From Streptomyces pyxinae (lineage in GTDB: Bacteria > Actinomycetota > Actinomycetes > Streptomycetales > Streptomycetaceae), in assembly GCF_024756275.1 (NCBI RefSeq), contig NZ_JANUGQ010000009.1:124001-188000 (forward strand): a DNA stretch of 64,000 bases. Reading direction: 5' to 3'. Numbering within the stretch: the stretch's first letter is position 1; each line of letters begins with the position of its first letter. The position numbers and the translations under genes were made by a program. Below are positions 58,539 to 64,000 of this stretch, one piece after another. Under the pieces are notes generated by a model. The model did not search any database and was not told where the DNA came from. It worked only from the letters and a program-made list of their open reading frames with translations.

Positions 58539-58633
58539 CAGACAGGCCGTGCGTTTCACGCCACCGCGCCATAGGGTGCGGTGGCGCGGCTCCACAGGGA
58601 CATGGACCGCGACCGGCAGTCGGAGGAGGCAAC

Positions 58634-59260
58634 GTGGCAACACCCCCAGGCGGACACCATCCGTACGATCCGTACGACGGTGCCCAGCGGGCCCACGGTG
58701 AGAACGGGCAGAACCGCTTCAACTTCCCCTCGGCGCCCAGCGGTCACGGACCGGGCCACGACCCGCGGCAGCAGCAGCCCTACCCGCAGCAGCAGCCGTA
58801 CCCGCAACAACAGCAGCAACCGCCGTCGTACGACCGCCCGTTCGACCGGGCGGCGGCCCAGCGCGGCCGGCCGGCGCAGCAACGCCGGCGGGCGGCACCG
58901 GCGCCCCCGGCGGGCGGCCACAATCCGCTGGTGCGTCCGTACGCCATGACCGGCGGCCGGACCCGGCCGCGGTACCAGCTCGCCATCGAGGCCCTGGTCT
59001 CGACCACGGCCGATCCGTCCCGGCTGCACGGGCAGTTGCCCGAGCACCAGCGGATCTGCCGGCTCTGTGTCGAGATCAAGTCGGTCGCCGAGATCTCGGC
59101 ACTTCTCTCCATTCCCCTCGGCGTCGCCCGGATCCTCGTCGCCGACCTGGCGGAGGCCGGCCTTGTCGCCATCCACCAGCCCGGCGGCGACGAAACCGCC
59201 GGCGGACAGCCAGACGTGACACTGCTCGAAAGGGTGCTCAGTGGACTTCGCAAGCTCTAG
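58634..59260 (+). CDS. cvnC2: DUF742 protein CvnC2 with Gln/Pro-rich extension
   Basis: 208 residues. Residues about 1-97 are a Gln/Pro/His-rich extension (QQQPYPQQQPYPQQQQQ) that CvnC1 lacks. The DUF742 domain follows (PLVRPYAMTGGRTRPRYQLA and LLERVLSGLRKL). GTG with a GGAGG SD. Overlaps cvnD2 by 20 nt, as in cvn1. About 77 bp around the RPYAMTGG segment are identical between the two cvnC genes. Confidence 0.92.
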   Translation: MATPPGGHHPYDPYDGAQRAHGENGQNRFNFPSAPSGHGPGHDPRQQQPYPQQQPYPQQQQQPPSYDRPFDRAAAQRGRPAQQRRRAAPAPPAGGHNPLVRPYAMTGGRTRPRYQLAIEALVSTTADPSRLHGQLPEHQRICRLCVEIKSVAEISALLSIPLGVARILVADLAEAGLVAIHQPGGDETAGGQPDVTLLERVLSGLRKL

Positions 59261-59822
59261 CGGCGGTGCAGCCCGCTCAACCACCAGCGCGAAGATCGTG
59301 GTGGCGGGTGGGTTCGGCGTGGGCAAGACCACCTTCGTCGGCGCCGTCTCGGAGATCAACCCGCTGCGCACCGAAGCCGTCATGACCAGCGCCTCCGCCG
59401 GCATCGACGACCTCACCCACACCGGCGACAAGACCACCACCACCGTCGCCATGGACTTCGGCCGCATCACCCTCGACCAGGACCTCATCCTCTACCTCTT
59501 CGGCACCCCCGGACAGGACCGCTTCTGGTTCATGTGGGACGACCTCGTCCGCGGCGCCATCGGCGCCGTCGTCCTCGTCGACACCCGCCGCCTCGCCGAC
59601 TGCTTCCCCGCCGTCGACTACTTCGAAAACAGCGGCCTCCCCTTCGTCATCGCCCTCAACGGCTTCGACGGACACCAGCCCTACACCCCCGACGAAGTAC
59701 GCGAAGCCCTCCAGATCGGCCCCGACACCCCCATCATCACCACCGACGCCCGCCACCGCGCCGACGCCAAGAGCGCCCTCATCACCCTCGTCGAACACGC
59801 CCTCATGGCACGACTGCGGTAA
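59241..59822 (+). CDS. cvnD2: Ras-like conservon GTPase CvnD2
   Basis: 193 residues. Identical to CvnD1 except for a few residues near the N-terminus (about residues 6-14) and the last two. Same motifs: GGFGVGKTTF, FGTPGQDRFW, ALNGFDG. GTG start inside the end of cvnC2. The identity extends to synonymous sites. Confidence 0.95.
   Translation: MDFASSSGGAARSTTSAKIVVAGGFGVGKTTFVGAVSEINPLRTEAVMTSASAGIDDLTHTGDKTTTTVAMDFGRITLDQDLILYLFGTPGQDRFWFMWDDLVRGAIGAVVLVDTRRLADCFPAVDYFENSGLPFVIALNGFDGHQPYTPDEVREALQIGPDTPIITTDARHRADAKSALITLVEHALMARLR
59280..59812. repeat. 533-bp near-identical tract shared with 53475-54007, copy 2
   Basis: Partner of the tract in cvnD1, with one mismatch. Confidence 0.95.
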
Positions 59823-59888
59823 CGAGGTCCCGTCCCTCCCCCGGCTGCCACCGCCGCCGGGACCGGCCGCCGCACGGGACGCACGCCA

Positions 59889-59923
59889 CGGGCCCGTCGC
59901 ACCTCACCGGTGCGACGGGCCCG
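59889..59923 (+). terminator. Terminator of the cvn2 operon
   Basis: A 15-bp stem, CGGGCCCGTCGCACC (59889-59903) and its complement (59909-59923), followed by CGCTGTTTC. Confidence 0.9.
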
Positions 59924-60018
59924 CGCTGTTTCCCGTACCGGCGCGGCGGTACGACCCGGCGGTGCGGCGGTGACGCGCGGAGGCGGTACGGCGGCGGCGC
60001 GGTGACCCGGCGGTACGG

Positions 60019-60070
60019 CGAAGGCCCCCGGTGCCCGTGGCGATCGCCGAACGGGTACCGGGGGCCTTCG
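60019..60070 (-). terminator. Terminator after accE
   Basis: A 20-bp stem with one mismatch (60019-60038 and 60051-60070), starting CGAAGGCCCCCGGTGCCCGT. It lies 24 nt beyond the accE stop on the minus strand. Confidence 0.85.
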
Positions 60071-60093
60071 GTGGCAGCGGGGCCGGGCCGGGG

Positions 60094-60291
60094 TCAGCCC
60101 TGCCAGGAGTGGGCCGAGCGGAAGCCGGACTGGCGCTCCAGCCGCCGCCAGCCGGCGGTGGAGCGGGCCGGGCCGTGCGCGGCGGCGGCGGGGCGGGCGT
60201 TGGCCCGGGCGAGCAGGACGGCGGTGATGGCCGCGAGCTCCTCGGGGTCGGCGTGACCCTTCTCGACGCGGAGGAGGGAGGCGTTGGTCAC
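60094..60291 (-). CDS. accE: Acyl-CoA carboxylase epsilon subunit AccE
   Basis: 65 residues, the small epsilon subunit that stimulates the alpha-beta carboxylase complex in Streptomyces. Sequence includes LLRVEKGHADPEELAAITAV and the C-terminal WRRLERQSGFRSAHSWQG. Length equals what I recall for S. coelicolor AccE. GTG start with GAGGAG six bases upstream. It lies 107 nt after accB and is presumably co-transcribed. Confidence 0.95.
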   Translation of the reverse strand: MTNASLLRVEKGHADPEELAAITAVLLARANARPAAAAHGPARSTAGWRRLERQSGFRSAHSWQG

Positions 60292-60398
60292 AGAGTGCTC
60301 CTCGAAGGGGCCGGCGGGGCCGGCCGGATCGGTGGCCCCCGCGCGACCGGGACGGGACCGGCGGGGCCGGTGGGTCCCGGTGGCGGGGCGGAAGGCTG

Positions 60399-61982
60399 TT
60401 ACTGGGGCGGGTTGCCGTGCTTGCGGGACGGCAGGTCGGCGTGCTTGGTGCGCAGCATCGCCAGCGAGGAGATCAGCACCTGGCGGGTCTCCGACGGGTC
60501 GATGACGTCGTCCACCAGGCCGCGCTCGGCGGCGTAGTAGGGGTGCATCAGCTCGGCCTTGTACTCCTTGACCATGCGGGCGCGCATGGCCTCGGGGTCC
60601 TCGGCGTCCGCGATCTGCCGGCGGAAGATCACATTGGCGGCGCCCTCGGCGCCCATCACGGCGATCTCGTTGGTGGGCCAGGCGTAGGTGAGGTCGGCGC
60701 CGATGGACTGGGAGTCCATCACGATGTAGGCACCGCCGTACGCCTTGCGCAGGATCAGCGAGATCCGGGGCACGGTGGCGTTGCAGTAGGCGTAGAGCAG
60801 CTTGGCGCCGTGCCGGATGATGCCGCCGTGCTCCTGGTCGACGCCGGGCAGGAAGCCGGGGACGTCCAGCAGGGTGAGGATCGGGATGTTGAAGGCGTCG
60901 CACATCTGGACGAAGCGGGCGGCCTTCTCGGACGCCTCGATGTCCAGCACCCCGGCCAGGGTCTGCGGCTGGTTGGCGACGATGCCCACGACCTGGCCGT
61001 CCAGCCGGGCCAGCGCGCAGATGATGTTGCGGGCCCAGCGCTCGTGGACCTCCAGGTAGTCGCCGTCGTCGACGAGCTCCTCGATGACCTTGGCCATGTC
61101 GTAGGGCCGGTTGCCGTCGGCGGGCACCAGGTCGAGCAGGACGTCGGAGCGGCGGTCGGCCGGGTCCTCGGCCGGGTGGGACGGCGGGTTCTCCCGGTTG
61201 TTGGAGGGCAGCATCGACAGCAGGTAGCGGACCTCCGCGATGCAGGTCTCCTCGTCGTCGTAGGCGAAGTGCGCCACGCCGGAGGTCTCGGCGTGCACAT
61301 CGGCGCCGCCCAGGCCGTTCTGGGTGATCTCCTCGCCGGTGACCGCCTTGACCACGTCCGGACCGGTGATGAACATCTGCGAGGTGTCGCGGACCATGAA
61401 GACGAAGTCGGTCAGCGCGGGGCTGTAGGCGGCGCCGCCGGCGCACGGGCCGAGCATCACGCTGATCTGCGGGATGACCCCGGAGGCGCGGGTGTTGCGC
61501 TGGAAGATGCCGCCGTAGCCGGCCAGCGCCGAGACGCCCTCCTGGATCCGGGCCCCGGCACCGTCGTTGAGCGAGACCAGCGGCGCTCCCGCCGCGATGG
61601 CCATGTCCATGATCTTGTGGATCTTGGTGGCGTGCGCCTCGCCCAGCGCGCCGCCGAAGATCCGGAAGTCGTGCGCGTAGACGAAGACCGTACGGCCCTC
61701 GACCGTGCCCCAGCCGGTGATCACACCGTCGGTGTACGGCTTCTTGGCCTCCAGGCCGAAGCCGGACGCCCGGTGCCGCCGCAGCTGCTCGACCTCCCGG
61801 AAGGAGTCCGGGTCCAGCAGCAGCTCGATCCGCTCCCGCGCGGTCAGCTTCCCCTTCGCGTGCTGCGCCTCGGTCGCCCGCTCGCTCGGCCCGCGCCGGG
61901 CCTCTTCACGCAGCGCGTGCAGCTCGGCCACGCGCCCACGGGCGTCGGTCGCCTCACCCTGGGTTTCGTCCACAACGGTCAT
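60399..61982 (-). CDS. accB: Acyl-CoA carboxylase beta (carboxyltransferase) subunit AccB
   Basis: Carboxyltransferase that makes malonyl-CoA or methylmalonyl-CoA with a biotinylated alpha subunit encoded elsewhere. 527 residues with crotonase-fold halves: FGGALGEAHATKIHKIMD, GGGAAYSPALTDF-like CAGGAAYSPALTDF, DVPGFLPGVDQEHGGIIRHG and AYGGAYIVMDSQSIGADL. The Ile of AYIVM falls at residue 420, the position described as Ile420 in S. coelicolor AccB and Asp in PccB, so acetyl-CoA should be accepted. ATG start with AAGG upstream. Confidence 0.96.
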   Translation of the reverse strand: MTVVDETQGEATDARGRVAELHALREEARRGPSERATEAQHAKGKLTARERIELLLDPDSFREVEQLRRHRASGFGLEAKKPYTDGVITGWGTVEGRTVFVYAHDFRIFGGALGEAHATKIHKIMDMAIAAGAPLVSLNDGAGARIQEGVSALAGYGGIFQRNTRASGVIPQISVMLGPCAGGAAYSPALTDFVFMVRDTSQMFITGPDVVKAVTGEEITQNGLGGADVHAETSGVAHFAYDDEETCIAEVRYLLSMLPSNNRENPPSHPAEDPADRRSDVLLDLVPADGNRPYDMAKVIEELVDDGDYLEVHERWARNIICALARLDGQVVGIVANQPQTLAGVLDIEASEKAARFVQMCDAFNIPILTLLDVPGFLPGVDQEHGGIIRHGAKLLYAYCNATVPRISLILRKAYGGAYIVMDSQSIGADLTYAWPTNEIAVMGAEGAANVIFRRQIADAEDPEAMRARMVKEYKAELMHPYYAAERGLVDDVIDPSETRQVLISSLAMLRTKHADLPSRKHGNPPQ

Positions 61983-62114
61983 GGATCGACCTTACGGACC
62001 CGGACAAGAAAATCACGCCGTCGACTCCGTACAGTCTCGCGCCGGATCTGCTGTGAGCCCCGCACAGAACCGTCGGCGAAGGCAGCCGAACCACCAGCCG
62101 GAGACGGTGATCTC

Positions 62115-62131
62115 TTGTGGGGTTCCCACAA
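62115..62131. promoter_or_regulatory. Operator-like palindrome upstream of accB
   Basis: TTGTGGG-GTT-CCCACAA, a perfect 7-bp inverted repeat, extended by one more pair (C/G). It lies 133 nt before the accB start and 40 nt after the lyase stop. No T-run follows on the minus strand, so an operator is at least as likely as a terminator. Confidence 0.5.
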
Positions 62132-62170
62132 GGGCCACCCGGAGTCTGCCTGGAGGTCGCCCGGGGACGC

Positions 62171-64000
62171 TCAGAGGGCGACCGAGCAGTGGTGTCCGGC
62201 GCAGGCGGTGCCGGGCGCGATCCGCAGCCGCAGTTCCCGGCCGGCCGCCAGTACGGTGACGGAGGGGTCGGCGCCGAGCACCCGGCGGACCGGGCGCCGC
62301 CAGACCAGCTCCACCGGGGCCCCGGTGCGCGGCGGCTCGGCCAGCCACACGGTGGCGGTCCGGCCCCGGCGCCGGACCAGCACGCTCGCCGCCCCGGCGA
62401 CGGTCAGCGCCCCCACCGTACCGGCCCGCCAGAAGTTGGCGGCGGTCAGCCCCAGCCGCCGCACGGCGATCCCCTGGCGGCCGGCGGTGTTGGCGAGCAC
62501 GGTGTACCGGTACGGGTCACGGGCCCGGGCGGCGGTGCGGGCACGCCCGGCCCCGGGCAGCAGGACGTACGCGTAGCCGGCGTCCACCGGGTCGGTGCCG
62601 TGGTCGAGCCAGAGGGTCAGATAGCGGCGGGTGCGGCGCTCGGTGGAGCCGGTGCCGTTGATGTCGCGCCAGGCGCCGGTGCGGTCCTCGCGCAGGGTGC
62701 GCAGCGCCGCCGTGCCGCCGGGCAGCAACCAGCCGCCGTGGCCCTCCAGATGGGCCCAGCGGGCGCCGGTGGTGAGCCGCGCGGTGCCGCCCTCGCCCAG
62801 GCAGCGGTTGTCCACCACCGTCTCGACCGGCACCCCGTCGGCTGCGGTGATCCCGGCACCCAGGCAGATCACCGCGTCGTCCGTGAAGAACCAGGACTTC
62901 CGGGCCTCCAGGGTGGAGCCGAGGCCCCTCAGGTGCTGGCCCACGGCGGCGTACTCCCCGTCGGAGACCCCGCCGGTCCAGCGCACCGGTGGCTTGGGCT
63001 CGCCCCACTCGCCGCCCGCCCGGTCCGGCAGCCGCCGGGTGGAGACGGTGGTGCCGGGCAGCCGGTACCAGTCCACGGTCGGCCAGAACCAGTCGGTGTA
63101 CTGCGCCCCGTTCCCCGGCCCCCACCAGGAGAGCAGCCCGGCCCCGGTGTGCCAGCCGCGCGGGTTCTCGCCGTTGCCGCACTCGTAGGACGCGATCCGG
63201 TCGGAGGCCATGGCGAGCGAGGCGGTCCAGCGCGGGCGGCGGTGGACGGCCCGGTCCATGGCGGCGAAGAGCCGGTGGCCGACCGGCTCCGGTGCGGGGG
63301 CCGCCGGTCCGCCGGCGACCGCCCGCAGCCGGGCGAGGTCGGCCGTCCCGAACTGGCCGTCGGTCAGCACCGGGCTCACCGTGTCCCGTTCGATCCACCC
63401 CTTGACCAGGCCGTGCCAGCGCTCCCGCTCGGCCGGGCCCGCGCTCTCCGCCAGCAGCGCGATCGCCGCGACGACGGCATGGCCGTGGTGGTGGTCCCCG
63501 CGCAGCAGCCCGCGCGGGTCGTTGCGGGAGATCCCCCGGCTGATGGCCCGTCCGCTGACGCAGTCCATCATCAGCCCGTCGTGGACGAGCGGCGCGAAGG
63601 CGTGCTCCACGCTGTCCAGGACCCGCTGCCGCTCCGGGTCGGTGACGGCCCAGGGCGAGCCTGCGAGCAGCGCGAACAGCCGCCCGAGCCCGTCGAGCAG
63701 CACCTGCCCGTACGTTCCGGTGTACGGCACCCAGGTGTGCTGGACGAAGCTGCCGTCGGCGTAGAGCCCGTCGCCGGAGGTCACGTACGGGAAGACCGGC
63801 GAGAGCGCGTCCCGGGCCAGCGCCAGCTTGCCGGGGCGGTGGCCGAGGACGCCGCGCAGGGCGACGGAGCGGCAGAGGTCCACCCGGTTGGCGCCGGTGG
63901 AGGTGCCGCTGTAGTCGCCCAGCATGCTGTCCGGGACGAAGTGGTCGACGGCGGCGGTGGCGGCGGCGATCCGGTCCCCGGTCAGCTCGGGCCGGAGCGC
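62171..64000 (-). CDS. PL8-family polysaccharide lyase (partial, N-terminus outside window)
   Basis: C-terminal 609 residues of a polysaccharide lyase family 8 enzyme (hyaluronate/chondroitin/xanthan lyase type), which cleaves uronic-acid polysaccharides by beta-elimination. The active-site segment DGSFVQHTWVPYTGTYGQ carries the catalytic His and Tyr, and GWHTGAGLLSWWGPG and DWYRLPGTTVSTR follow in the central beta domain. The C-terminus is a beta-sandwich. The frame is open to the right edge, where the start and signal peptide must lie. The polymer substrate cannot be assigned. Confidence 0.9.
   Translation of the reverse strand, partial: ALRPELTGDRIAAATAAVDHFVPDSMLGDYSGTSTGANRVDLCRSVALRGVLGHRPGKLALARDALSPVFPYVTSGDGLYADGSFVQHTWVPYTGTYGQVLLDGLGRLFALLAGSPWAVTDPERQRVLDSVEHAFAPLVHDGLMMDCVSGRAISRGISRNDPRGLLRGDHHHGHAVVAAIALLAESAGPAERERWHGLVKGWIERDTVSPVLTDGQFGTADLARLRAVAGGPAAPAPEPVGHRLFAAMDRAVHRRPRWTASLAMASDRIASYECGNGENPRGWHTGAGLLSWWGPGNGAQYTDWFWPTVDWYRLPGTTVSTRRLPDRAGGEWGEPKPPVRWTGGVSDGEYAAVGQHLRGLGSTLEARKSWFFTDDAVICLGAGITAADGVPVETVVDNRCLGEGGTARLTTGARWAHLEGHGGWLLPGGTAALRTLREDRTGAWRDINGTGSTERRTRRYLTLWLDHGTDPVDAGYAYVLLPGAGRARTAARARDPYRYTVLANTAGRQGIAVRRLGLTAANFWRAGTVGALTVAGAASVLVRRRGRTATVWLAEPPRTGAPVELVWRRPVRRVLGADPSVTVLAAGRELRLRIAPGTACAGHHCSVAL

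Overview
The window is a block of core Streptomyces chromosome. Reasons: G+C far above 70% with third-position G/C, frequent GTG starts, and marker genes typical of the genus: nsdA, glcP, hupS with a histone-like tail, ndgR divergent from leuCD, accB/accE, and two complete conservons (cvn). Gene order matches what I remember of the S. coelicolor SCO5586-SCO5535 interval (ffh, glnD, glnK, amtB, nsdA ... cvn1, cvn2, accE, accB). That is recalled synteny, not a database search. I see no insertion sequence, prophage or CRISPR array.

Layout. 1-8 kb (minus strand): ffh (cut by the edge), glnD, glnK, amtB and nsdA, a nitrogen-sensing and developmental-control block; glnD carries an apparent frameshift. 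8.5-18 kb: a degenerate primase-like gene, ftsY, an NCS1 permease, the glucose permease glcP and smc. 18.5-31.3 kb: a small coiled-coil protein, acylphosphatase, a secreted CAP-domain protein, mutM, the rnc-rpmF-DUF177 operon, a DivIVA-like coiled coil, coaD, rsmD, recG, a DAK/FakA-like protein and rpmB. 31.5-40.2 kb: thiD-thiL, a stand-alone Lrp effector domain, a DUF3515 lipoprotein, ddl, gpsA-plsC, cofC, two small proteins and hupS. 40.6-47.5 kb: leuCD with its divergent regulator ndgR, five tRNA genes (three Glu, two Gln), a HAD hydrolase, gltX and an FAH-family gene. 47.8-59.8 kb: a small repeat peptide gene divergent from two tandem conservons (cvnA1-D1 and cvnA2-D2). 60-64 kb: accE, accB and a PL8 polysaccharide lyase cut by the edge.

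How genes work together. GlnD modifies GlnK, which is translationally coupled to AmtB; a GlnR-like box lies upstream of amtB. Ffh and FtsY are the two GTPases of SRP targeting. GluRS (gltX) lies beside tRNAs for both amino acids it is expected to charge. Each conservon encodes a membrane sensor kinase-like protein, a roadblock protein, a DUF742 protein and a Ras-like GTPase. AccB and AccE form part of the acetyl/propionyl-CoA carboxylase that supplies malonyl-CoA.

Most notable observations: (1) the two cvnD GTPase genes match at 532 of 533 bp, including synonymous sites, while their neighbours have diverged, a signature of recent gene conversion; (2) a small ORF beside cvnA1 carries three in-frame NPRRT repeats; (3) glnD is out of frame just before its glutamine-sensing ACT domains; (4) four 40-bp tandem repeats lie between glnK and glnD; (5) at least seven genes have a -10 hexamer 6-9 nt before the start codon, implying leaderless mRNAs.
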